From assembly GCA_964530215.1 (NCBI GenBank), contig CAZHAJ010000061.1, positions 1 to 10,254 of the forward strand: 10,254 nt of DNA. The letters run 5' to 3'. A program made the translations under genes and the position numbers. This DNA is from JAAXTT01 sp964530215. GTDB taxonomy: Bacteria > Bacillota > Desulfotomaculia > Desulfotomaculales > Desulfocucumaceae. This document shows, piece after piece, positions 1 through 6,422 of this stretch. The notes beneath the pieces are model-generated. The model searched no databases. It saw nothing but the letters and a program-made list of their open reading frames with translations, and was not told where the DNA came from. Position 1 is the stretch's first letter, and each line of letters opens with the position of its first letter.

Positions 1-1602
1 ATTACCGACACTAACGTCCCCCAAAGTCTTTAGAGTATTACCCTGCCACACCTCTATAAAGCTGCTTAAATCATACATTTCCATATTGTTATTACTGTCA
101 TTTCTGACTTCCACCCTTTTTGTGCCAATGGTTCTTATATTAGTCACCCTTCCATTTACAAAGCTGGTGCCGATAATTTCAATCCTGGTTACATCTTCAT
201 CCCAATTTAATGTTAGTCTGACCTCTCTGCCCACAACCACGTCACCGATCTTACCTGAATTACCGTTTTTAGAAACCTGAGTATTACCGGTAAAATAATA
301 GGTTTCCTCATCTCCATCCGAATCCCTTATGGTGATTCTTTTAAGAGTCCCGGATGTATTTATATAGGTAACTATACCCTGATGTTTTTCGGAACCGAAA
401 ATATCTATTCTGACAACCCTTCCCCCAGAGTCTAAAGTTAATTGAACATACATATTCTCATGTATATCAGATATATACAGATTGTCACCGCTCTCCCTTA
501 CATCAACGTTATTATCAAGATTAAAGCTGTATCTTCGGCTATTATCACCTGTAACCTCCAACACCCAACGTGAACCTGTCCTGTTGATATAGGTAACCTC
601 TCCGGAAATATAATTGCTGCCTGTTAATTCAGCTATATCTATTCTTGTAACATCACCGCTGCTGTTAAGAGTTAACTGAACATCCATACCTTTGACTAAA
701 TAGTTCAGGCTCCTGATTTCTCCACCTTCAGACACCGTTACATTTCTTGCAAAATAATATTTCCCATATCCACCCGATTCTGTACTTATCTCCAACATGC
801 GTTCACTGCCTGCAGTTTGAATATATATGAGCTTGCCCCTTAGATCGGCAGAGTTTACCTTGGAATCATCCAATATATCAATTCTCGTTACATTCTCATT
901 TTTATTTAAAGTTAGCTTTACATTCATGTCCTTCTCTATATAACTTAAATTTCTGGATGAAGAACCTTCCCTTACCTGAACATTGCTTTGCAAGTAATAT
1001 GTTTTTAAATCTCCATTTTGTTGTTTTATCCTTATTCTGTCACTGCCCGAAGAGCTTATATAGTCTACCAGGCCTTCCACTAAAAACTCATCCAGTATGT
1101 TAATTCTGGTTGCCTGAACACTTCTGTTTAGGTAAACCCTTACTGCATTGCCATTCTCTATATCATAAATAGTTCGTAATGCCCCATTTTCTGTAACTTT
1201 TAAACCGCCGGCTATATAATAGGTCCTTTCGTCACCATTACTTCTTTTGATTCGTATTCTGGGATCGGTGGTCCATATGCCCGTAACACTTCCTTCAACC
1301 ACCTCATCTCCGAGAATTTCGATTTGATTGACATCATCGTTATTATCCAGAAACAACTCTACCCACATACCCACTCTTACATCGTCTAAATCTCCATTAA
1401 CATCAATGCCTGTAACCTTAACCCTGTCAGAAATCCCATAAGCATGACTTTCCCCGTCACTGTCTCTGATTACAATTCTTTTTTCCCCCGTACTGCGAAT
1501 AGAAGATACCGTACCTTCTAAGTCATTGGATGAACCCTTGCCCACCTTGACCTCCTGAACCTTGCCAAAACTATCTAAAGTTATTTCCAGGTAGTCCCCG
1601 GC
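1..1602 (-). repeat. In-frame tandem protein repeats of the SLH protein, about 7 visible units of 73-80 codons
   Basis: The Ile (or Val) of the R-I-D-I-like strand falls at residues 427, 503, 576, 650, 730, 808 and 883, giving steps of 76, 73, 74, 80, 78 and 75. The units are divergent at DNA level, sharing a hydrophobic/Asp/Gly/Tyr pattern rather than long identical stretches, which points to old duplication under selection for fold. The unit resembles small beta-barrel repeats common in Firmicute SLH proteins; I cannot assign a named family with certainty. The array continues past base 1. Confidence 0.8.
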
Positions 1603-2829
1603 AACAATATCATCTAAATAAACTCTTTGACCATCCTCATTGATAATTCGGGGGTTATTTATTACATCAAAACCTGCGTACCTTCCATCATCATCCTCTA
1701 TGTTAATCTGGTAATCGTTAATACTTTGGACAACTCCAAAAACTTTACTTTTATCATCAGTAATATTTGCTGAAACAAAATCGCTACCTGCCATAAACAG
1801 TTCCACACAAGAACCTTTGGCAAGGCTTGAGTAACTGCTTAACTGACCTCTATAAGTGATGGTTACGCTGCTGGGTACTTCCAAAACTGTGCCGTATTTA
1901 ATACGTACTGTAAAATAATCCAAATACTTATTTACAACGTAACCTTTACCCCCACTGGGTAAAACGGTGGGAGCCGTTGTCTTATTAGTCTGATTGATTA
2001 TTAGAACCAAATTGTCTTGAGAATTAAAAATTAGCTTCACTTCGTCCCCTGGTTCAACATCCTGAAGGGGATATTTCATCCCTTGTCGATATGTAAAATT
2101 AACACTTCTGATATCAAAACCCTGATATATTTGTTCAAGAGTAATTACACTTCGCAGGTGGTCAATATTTTCCACTTTGCCTGACACCATTCTCCCGGAG
2201 ACCGGTTCAATTTTACCGTTATCAACCATACGAACCAAAATTGTAGAAATCTCCGCTCTGGTCAGTGCTTTATACGGTGCAAAGATATTGCCTGGCAGAC
2301 CCACCAAAATACCTTCGGCAACTACACCCGCCAATTTCTCTCTATCCCCTTGGGAAATCATATTTATATCACTAAAGTTAATGGACTCCGCATTGCCCCT
2401 CAAGTTCATTGCTTTTGCTATCCAAATGGCCATCTCAATTCTGGATGCAGGTTCATTAAACTTAATGCCAAAGACCTCTTCCCTGTTGATTAAGTTGTTG
2501 TCCACTGCCAATGCAATATATTGCTTAAATCCCGGCCAGACATCAATGGGTATTTGCAATTCATCGGGGGTAACACCAGCTACTTTCTTATCCCAACCCA
2601 TGCTTTTACCTATAACCAACAATGCTTCAGCCTTGCTCAAATCCTGCTCGGGCATAAATACTCGTCCCGGATAGCCGTTCATAAACTGATATGCTGCACA
2701 TTGTGCAATGTTTTCATTCGCCCAATGATTTGTGGTATCAATAAATTCAAAATTTTCGGACGCCATCGCCTTGGCACTAAAAAAAGCCGACATAGCTAAT
2801 ATAATAACCGTCAGATATATTTTTTTCAT
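1..2829 (-). CDS. SLH-domain exported surface protein with tandem beta-rich repeats (C-terminus outside window)
   Basis: This frame is open from an ATG at 2829 to the window edge (943 codons, no stop), so the C-terminus is missing. The start is supported by a G6 Shine-Dalgarno at 2842-2847, 12 bases upstream. Residues 1-23 are a signal peptide: Lys-Lys, a hydrophobic core, then AMA-S as a likely cleavage site. Three SLH domains follow, at roughly 30-75, 93-140 and 150-202; the third carries the characteristic TRAE motif at 190-193. SLH domains anchor proteins to secondary cell-wall polymer. From about residue 410 the chain is a tandem array of ~75-residue units, each with a strand like V-x-L-T-L-N, then V-T-R-I-D-I, then G-x-V-T-Y-I and a Y-Y pair. 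Expected location is the cell surface or S-layer. No enzymatic motif is visible, so a structural or adhesive role is inference. It is divergently transcribed from the membrane-protein gene at 3008. Confidence 0.9.
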   Translation of the reverse strand, partial: MKKIYLTVIILAMSAFFSAKAMASENFEFIDTTNHWANENIAQCAAYQFMNGYPGRVFMPEQDLSKAEALLVIGKSMGWDKKVAGVTPDELQIPIDVWPGFKQYIALAVDNNLINREEVFGIKFNEPASRIEMAIWIAKAMNLRGNAESINFSDINMISQGDREKLAGVVAEGILVGLPGNIFAPYKALTRAEISTILVRMVDNGKIEPVSGRMVSGKVENIDHLRSVITLEQIYQGFDIRSVNFTYRQGMKYPLQDVEPGDEVKLIFNSQDNLVLIINQTNKTTAPTVLPSGGKGYVVNKYLDYFTVRIKYGTVLEVPSSVTITYRGQLSSYSSLAKGSCVELFMAGSDFVSANITDDKSKVFGVVQSINDYQINIEDDDGRYAGFDVINNPRIINEDGQRVYLDDIVAGDYLEITLDSFGKVQEVKVGKGSSNDLEGTVSSIRSTGEKRIVIRDSDGESHAYGISDRVKVTGIDVNGDLDDVRVGMWVELFLDNNDDVNQIEILGDEVVEGSVTGIWTTDPRIRIKRSNGDERTYYIAGGLKVTENGALRTIYDIENGNAVRVYLNRSVQATRINILDEFLVEGLVDYISSSGSDRIRIKQQNGDLKTYYLQSNVQVREGSSSRNLSYIEKDMNVKLTLNKNENVTRIDILDDSKVNSADLRGKLIYIQTAGSERMLEISTESGGYGKYYFARNVTVSEGGEIRSLNYLVKGMDVQLTLNSSGDVTRIDIAELTGSNYISGEVTYINRTGSRWVLEVTGDNSRRYSFNLDNNVDVRESGDNLYISDIHENMYVQLTLDSGGRVVRIDIFGSEKHQGIVTYINTSGTLKRITIRDSDGDEETYYFTGNTQVSKNGNSGKIGDVVVGREVRLTLNWDEDVTRIEIIGTSFVNGRVTNIRTIGTKRVEVRNDSNNNMEMYDLSSFIEVWQGNTLKTLGDVSVGN

Positions 2830-2863
2830 AAAAGTGTTTGTCCCCCCATTTTTGAAATAATTT

Positions 2864-2941
2864 AAAACTGCAGATAAATAAAAAATTGTTATTTTTTTCA
2901 TTATAACAGTATTTATTCGACATTTTAAAGAAAAACTGCAG
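2864..2941. repeat. Pair of AAAACTGCAG direct repeats flanking the SLH-gene promoter
   Basis: The 10-mer AAAACTGCAG occurs at 2864-2873 and again at 2932-2941. Each contains the palindrome CTGCAG. The second copy lies just upstream of the -35 and the first lies in the leader. A regulator binding both could loop out the promoter, but chance recurrence in AT-rich DNA is possible. Confidence 0.35.
2900..2928 (-). promoter_or_regulatory. Probable SigmaA promoter of the SLH protein gene
   Basis: On the minus strand TATAAT lies at 2905-2900, preceded by TGT (2908-2906), which makes an extended -10. A weak -35 TTAAAA lies at 2928-2923 with a 17-base spacer (4 of 6 matches to TTGACA). Transcription would start near 2893, leaving an untranslated leader of about 64 bases before the ATG at 2829. 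Confidence 0.6.
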
Positions 2942-2972
2942 TTAGTTTTTTTTCAACTTATCCACTCTACCA

Positions 2973-2981
2973 TGTTATACT
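2973..2981 (+). promoter_or_regulatory. Extended -10 promoter of the membrane-protein gene
   Basis: TGTTATACT at 2973-2981 is an extended -10 element (TG, one base, then TATACT). The -35 is poor (TTCAAC at 2952-2957, 18-base spacer), which is usual for extended -10 promoters. The predicted start site, about 2988, lies just upstream of the Shine-Dalgarno at 2994-3000 and gives a leader of only about 20 bases. Confidence 0.5.
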
Positions 2982-3007
2982 GATAAAAAATGGTAGGAGG
3001 AACTCCC

Positions 3008-3757
3008 TTGAACTACTTGCAAACTATATTACTTATTGTGGTGGGCAGTTTTTTTGCAATAGGTGGAATTTATATACTTTGGGGAACCAGAAAATCCAAG
3101 GAAATAATGGATGTGAGGGAAAAGAGAGGAAATATTGTGGGTTCAATATTTCTTCTAACAATAGGTTCGATTCTGATAATATGGGGAAGCTTTATATGGC
3201 ATTCAGTGAAAACAGCAACACCAGATACCGTGAAAAATAATCAAAATGCACAAATGGAAAGTAAACTCGATACTCCCGAAGCATCCCAAGAACACCCACA
3301 AGAGCAAAATCAGATATCTTCTGATCCTATTCACCCGGATGAACAAACAGTCAAAGAAGATGCAAAAAAAGCGGTTGAAGCATTTAGCCAAATTCAAAAG
3401 AGCTTTGATGACATTATCAGCGCATATCAAACAGAACTTACCAACATCAGCAAAGGAAGCGTTGAACTAACCGGCTCTTATGATGTCGACAAGTTGGGTC
3501 AGCAAACTTTAACTTTATATGAAGATGTACAGAATTTAGAAGTCGCCAGTCAATACCGTCACTATAAGGATTTGATGCTGGACTCGGTGCTATATTTACA
3601 GGGTTCGATAGATGATTTAAGAACCTGCATTATTGATAAAAAATTTACATTATTTACTGATTCCCAAAACTTTTTCCAAAAATCACTGGAAACCAACAGA
3701 CTGGTAAATATCGGTGTAAAAAGCCAAGCTTCATTGGACGGCTACACCGAAGATTGA
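3008..3757 (+). CDS. Two-helix membrane protein of unknown function (249 aa)
   Basis: I do not recognise this protein. I chose the TTG at 3008 because TAGGAGG (2994-3000) sits seven bases upstream; an in-frame ATG at 2990 has no Shine-Dalgarno of its own and would begin almost at the predicted transcript start. Residues 3-26 and about 40-66 are strongly hydrophobic and should form two membrane helices joined by a short charged loop (RKSKEIMDVREKRG). A linker of about 45 residues rich in Gln, Asn, Pro, Asp and Glu follows, and then a mostly helical soluble domain (about 105-240) without Cys pairs or catalytic motifs. The single Cys is near residue 208. The topology is probably N- and C-termini on the same side of the membrane. 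The gene is followed 19 bases later by a 62-aa gene, probably cotranscribed. Confidence 0.8.
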   Translation: MNYLQTILLIVVGSFFAIGGIYILWGTRKSKEIMDVREKRGNIVGSIFLLTIGSILIIWGSFIWHSVKTATPDTVKNNQNAQMESKLDTPEASQEHPQEQNQISSDPIHPDEQTVKEDAKKAVEAFSQIQKSFDDIISAYQTELTNISKGSVELTGSYDVDKLGQQTLTLYEDVQNLEVASQYRHYKDLMLDSVLYLQGSIDDLRTCIIDKKFTLFTDSQNFFQKSLETNRLVNIGVKSQASLDGYTED

Positions 3758-3776
3758 TAAAAATGCGAGGTATGTT

Positions 3777-3965
3777 ATGTTCTTCGGCTTAGGTTACCAA
3801 AATAAAACTGTAAAGATACTTAGAAAAAATAAAGGGCTTACAGCCAAGGACCTGGCAATTAAGTTAAAGGTTGATACCGTTGAAGTCTTAAAAATTGATG
3901 AAATGAAAATCAAAGATATCCCTGAGCCTATTAAATCAATGATTTTACCCATTATAAAAAAATAG
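3777..3965 (+). CDS. Small HTH-like protein (62 aa), possible XRE-type regulator
   Basis: The ATG at 3777 follows GCGAGG (3765-3770) by six bases; an out-of-frame ATG five bases earlier stops after six codons. Residues about 10-45 read like the first helices of a Cro/CI-type helix-turn-helix: a basic helix (VKILRKNKG), then LTAKDLAIKLKVDTVEVLKID, in which the L-T-x-x-x-L-A-x-x-L pattern matches helix 2, turn and helix 3. The protein is shorter than usual XRE domains and lacks the last helix or two, so DNA binding is plausible but not shown. It lies 19 bases after the membrane-protein gene with no terminator between them, suggesting a two-gene operon, and it ends just before the hairpin at 3980. 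Confidence 0.65.
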   Translation: MFFGLGYQNKTVKILRKNKGLTAKDLAIKLKVDTVEVLKIDEMKIKDIPEPIKSMILPIIKK

Positions 3966-3979
3966 CTTATGAAATAATC

Positions 3980-4037
3980 CATCAAGAAAATACTGCAACG
4001 CTTTACGCGTTTACAGATATTTTCTTGATGCTTTTTG
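3980..4037. terminator. Convergent hairpin between the HTH-like gene and spoVR
   Basis: A perfect 13-bp inverted repeat, CATCAAGAAAATA at 3980-3992 with its complement at 4018-4030, encloses an inner AACGC/GCGTT stem (3997-4001 with 4007-4011) and a CTG/CAG pairing. On the plus strand it is followed by CTTTTTG (4031-4037), so it is a convincing terminator for the plus-strand pair. On the minus strand the following bases are only moderately T-rich, so termination of spoVR there is likely but weaker. The spoVR stop codon (4013-4011) lies inside the structure. Confidence 0.8.
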
Positions 4038-5432
4038 TCCTTCATAAGTGAATAAAACCTTATTATTATCCAACATTGTTTCAATATGCACCGGACGTCC
4101 CCACAGCTTATTAACATAAGGCAAAGTACGTTCCAAGTAATAGATATCCAGTTCTTCACCATCAGACAGATGCTTGATGTAAAGCTCCCCGTTCATGTTG
4201 TAATCCCCGTCCTCCACCACTATATAGGGATAGCCGCAATTAGTCATATTGGCCACCATTTGGTCCCTGACCTTCTCCCAGTCCTTGTCAGTCACTTTCC
4301 AATCATAGCCAACCTTTTTATAGAGAAATAAATCATTGTCTTCAATTATTTCTTTGGTGAGGTAATTTCTTAAAAAAGATATATCGTTCTCTGTTTCCCT
4401 GACTTCAAAGATTTTTTTTCGTCCTTCACTGCCTTTGCGATGAAATTTTTCCCTTTCTTCCTTAGTGGGATTATTCCATCTCCTTTCTATATCCTCAAAT
4501 ATTTTTAATCCCAAATAATATGGGTTTAATGTCATTTTTCCGGGCTGAACCACACCTGCGTGCATTTTGGAAAACTCTATAGCCTCTTCTTCGGTAAGAT
4601 CCATATCCCTTATAATTCTTAAGTGCCAGTATGAAGCCCAACCCTCATTCATTATTTTTGTTTCCATCTGGGGCCAAAAATAAAGCATCTCATCCCTAAC
4701 CACCGATATAATATCCCGTTGCCAGTCTTCCAAGTCTCTGGCATAGTTCATAATAAATAAAAGCAGATCTTTTTGTGGTTGGGCAGGAATTTTTTTTGGC
4801 ATTTCATTCTTAATTGTTCCTTTGTCTTCACTGCCAATACTCCACAAATCACTATACGGACCTTCCTGATTTTTCTCCTTTAATTCTGATTTATAATCTG
4901 CTCTTACCTTATCTTTTTTATCCTTTATATATAGATACGGATCCACATGCTCCCTGATGGCAAGTACCGAATCTAAAAAGGCCTCCACCTTGTATTTTCC
5001 GTATTTGAATTCATACTCCCTAAATCTGTCTGCCGCACCGGCCATACTTTCCACCATGCGCCGGGAGGTATGACGAAAAAAAGCATTATTTTTAAAAAAA
5101 TCACAATGAGCTAAAACATGGGCAATAATCATTTTATTTTGTATCAGTGAATTTCCTTCCAGTAAAAATGCATAGCAGGGATCACTGTTTATTACCAACT
5201 CATAAATTCTGCTGAGATTGTAATCGTAATGAGTCTTCATTCTTTGGTATGCCTTGCCGAAAGTCCAATGAGAGAATCGGGTGGGCATGGCATAGGCACC
5301 AAAAGTATAGATAATATCTGCAGGACATATCTCAAAATTCATATCATAAAAATCCAAACCCAGTTCCTTGGCTCGGTGGACAATCTTCTCAACTGCTTCT
5401 TCAAGTAGCTTATTCTCATCTGTTGAATACAT
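4011..5432 (-). CDS. spoVR: SpoVR family protein (stage V sporulation protein R)
   Basis: The 473-aa product matches the usual SpoVR length (about 470). I start at the ATG at 5432 because TAGGGGGG (5444-5438) precedes it by five bases; an in-frame ATG at 5450 has no such signal. Family signatures are MNEGWASYWH at 261-270, HVLAHCDFFKNN at 105-116 and PYLYIKDK at 165-172; the C-terminal part carries a GYPYIVVEDGDYN segment (400-412). In Bacillus subtilis spoVR is SigmaE-controlled and needed for normal cortex formation; its biochemical role is unknown, and non-sporulating bacteria also carry it next to prkA/yeaG and yeaH. The protein has no signal peptide or membrane helix, so it should be cytoplasmic. 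It follows the 129-aa gene by 67 bases, with a hairpin in the gap that covers its Shine-Dalgarno. Nothing in the frame is broken. Confidence 0.95.
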   Translation of the reverse strand: MYSTDENKLLEEAVEKIVHRAKELGLDFYDMNFEICPADIIYTFGAYAMPTRFSHWTFGKAYQRMKTHYDYNLSRIYELVINSDPCYAFLLEGNSLIQNKMIIAHVLAHCDFFKNNAFFRHTSRRMVESMAGAADRFREYEFKYGKYKVEAFLDSVLAIREHVDPYLYIKDKKDKVRADYKSELKEKNQEGPYSDLWSIGSEDKGTIKNEMPKKIPAQPQKDLLLFIMNYARDLEDWQRDIISVVRDEMLYFWPQMETKIMNEGWASYWHLRIIRDMDLTEEEAIEFSKMHAGVVQPGKMTLNPYYLGLKIFEDIERRWNNPTKEEREKFHRKGSEGRKKIFEVRETENDISFLRNYLTKEIIEDNDLFLYKKVGYDWKVTDKDWEKVRDQMVANMTNCGYPYIVVEDGDYNMNGELYIKHLSDGEELDIYYLERTLPYVNKLWGRPVHIETMLDNNKVLFTYEGQKASRKYL

Positions 5433-5473
5433 AAAAACCCCCCTATACATTATTCATATGCGGGGGATTTTTT
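5433..5473 (-). promoter_or_regulatory. Leader hairpin that would sequester the spoVR Shine-Dalgarno
   Basis: Read on the minus strand, AAAAATCCCCC (about 5472-5462) can pair with GGGGGGTTTTT (5443-5433): five G-C pairs, one G-U and five A-U pairs around an 18-base loop. The 3' arm is the spoVR Shine-Dalgarno, and the arm ends directly before the ATG. In a readthrough transcript from the cad operon the ribosome binding site would be buried. Because a T5 run ends the stem, it might also act as a weak intrinsic terminator after the 129-aa gene. Confidence 0.6.
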
Positions 5474-5481
5474 AAATTGAC
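5453..5481 (-). promoter_or_regulatory. Possible SigmaE-type promoter of spoVR
   Basis: GTCAATTT (5481-5474), then 13 bases, then CATATGAA (5460-5453) resembles the Bacillus SigmaE pattern (GTCATATT and CATACAAT; 6 of 8 and 5 of 8 matches by eye). Known SigmaE control of spoVR in Bacillus makes it plausible. Transcription would start near 5445, inside the hairpin loop, so that transcript would lack the 5' arm and leave the Shine-Dalgarno free. Confidence 0.35.
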
Positions 5482-5499
5482 AATTAACACTTGGCAAGA

Positions 5500-5889
5500 T
5501 CATATGTTATTGCTTGCTTTTTTATATATCATCAATATCTCTTGAAACTCCGTTTCTCTGCCGTTGATTATATAGTAATCAAAAAGGAAATCCACCTGCT
5601 TTTTTGTTAAAAGCAGGTCTTTATAAAACACCAATCTTGCCAAACTGATTTTCACCCATCCATGCTCTTCCAAAGTTAATTCCCCATTAAGTTCAGACGG
5701 AATATTGTTATTTTGATAACTGTATTTTGCCGTTAGCAAATCTGCAATAATAATATGGTCATAATGGTTACATGCATAGAAGACACCGGAGGGAGACAGC
5801 CAACCATCCACCCCAGCTAATTCACCCCTGTATGGTTCTAATTTCAATTCATCAGCTTTAAGCAATAAAACTTCGTCCTGCGGTAACAC
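5500..5889 (-). CDS. Uncharacterised protein (129 aa) between the RidA-family gene and spoVR
   Basis: I do not recognise a function. The start is the GTG at 5889, with AAGGGGG seven bases upstream. The protein is soluble and without a signal peptide. A distinctive block at 29-45, GWLSPSGVFYACNHYDH, has the pattern G-W-x-x-P-x-G-x-F-Y-x-C with two nearby His residues. EEHGWVKIS (74-82) and LTKKQVDFLFDY (94-105) follow. Similar short proteins with a GW-P-G-C-H block and a helical 'LTxKQ..fL' tail occur in Firmicutes and their phages, from memory and without a named family. Cys40, His42 and His45 could bind a metal, but there are too few ligands to claim it. The gene begins 35 bases after the RidA-family stop with no terminator between, so it is probably cotranscribed with it. 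Confidence 0.75.
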   Translation of the reverse strand: MLPQDEVLLLKADELKLEPYRGELAGVDGWLSPSGVFYACNHYDHIIIADLLTAKYSYQNNNIPSELNGELTLEEHGWVKISLARLVFYKDLLLTKKQVDFLFDYYIINGRETEFQEILMIYKKASNNI

Positions 5890-5924
5890 AGCTTTTCCCC
5901 CTTGAACTTATATTTTACCCATTA

Positions 5925-6383
5925 TCAGACCTTTAGCTTAACAATTATCTCTAACTCCACCGCGGCACCCAATGGCAACTCATTGACCCCAACAGCAGAA
6001 CGGGCGTGCTTGCCCGCTTCCCCGAAAATCTCAAGCAGAAAGTCAGATGCTCCGTTTATTACTGCAGGTTGCTCTGAGAATTTTGCAGAACTATTTACAA
6101 AACCGGTTACTTTGACAATTCTTTCTATTTTATCCAAACTGCCTGCAATGGATTTAATTGCACTGAGACAGTTTACAGCACAAATCTTGGCAGCGTTGTA
6201 ACCTTCTTCTGACGAAAAGTCTTCACCCAGCTTCCCTTTATACAGAAGCTTTCCTTCCGACATGGGAAGCTGCCCCGATGTATAGATAAAATCCCCTGCT
6301 TGAATCGCAGGCTGATATGCTGCTAAAGGTTTGGAAGCTTCCGGTAAGTTTATATTCATTTTTTTTAATTTGTCTTCAAACAT
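5925..6383 (-). CDS. RidA/YjgF/YER057c family protein (152 aa)
   Basis: RidA proteins are trimeric cytosolic enzymes that hydrolyse reactive enamine/imine intermediates made by PLP enzymes. Here the family core is clear: FIYTSGQLPMSEG at 32-44, an alpha-helix with NCLSAI at 71-76, the VKVTGFVN strand at 90-97, and ARSAVGVNELPLGAAVELE at 127-145. Arg128 corresponds to the conserved substrate-carboxylate-binding Arg of active RidA. At 152 aa it is longer than classic RidA (about 128), fitting the longer YjgF-like subgroup, so imine deaminase activity is likely but not certain. The ATG at 6383 follows GGAG (6398-6395) with an 11-base gap, slightly long. It begins 39 bases after the cadA stop with no terminator between, so it can be part of the cad transcript. 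Confidence 0.9.
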   Translation of the reverse strand: MFEDKLKKMNINLPEASKPLAAYQPAIQAGDFIYTSGQLPMSEGKLLYKGKLGEDFSSEEGYNAAKICAVNCLSAIKSIAGSLDKIERIVKVTGFVNSSAKFSEQPAVINGASDFLLEIFGEAGKHARSAVGVNELPLGAAVELEIIVKLKV

Positions 6384-6422
6384 ATATTTATCATCTCCAT
6401 CCCTTTTTACTTTTTTTAATCT

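Noticed and set aside
1..1602. CRISPR-like or minisatellite repeat
   Set aside because: The periodicity is in the protein with divergent DNA units and a continuous reading frame; there are no identical repeats with unique spacers.
2177..2799. Two plus-strand open frames of 165 and 92 aa
   Set aside because: They are antisense to the SLH domains of the large minus-strand gene, have no good ribosome binding site, and their translations look like reading-frame shadows.
3203..3470. Short overlapping open frames inside the membrane-protein gene
   Set aside because: These are alternate-frame or antisense shadows of the supported 3008-3757 gene.
3794..4162. Minus-strand open frame of 122 aa across the spoVR 3' end
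   Set aside because: It overlaps the end of spoVR in another frame and the HTH-like gene in antisense, and has no start signal.
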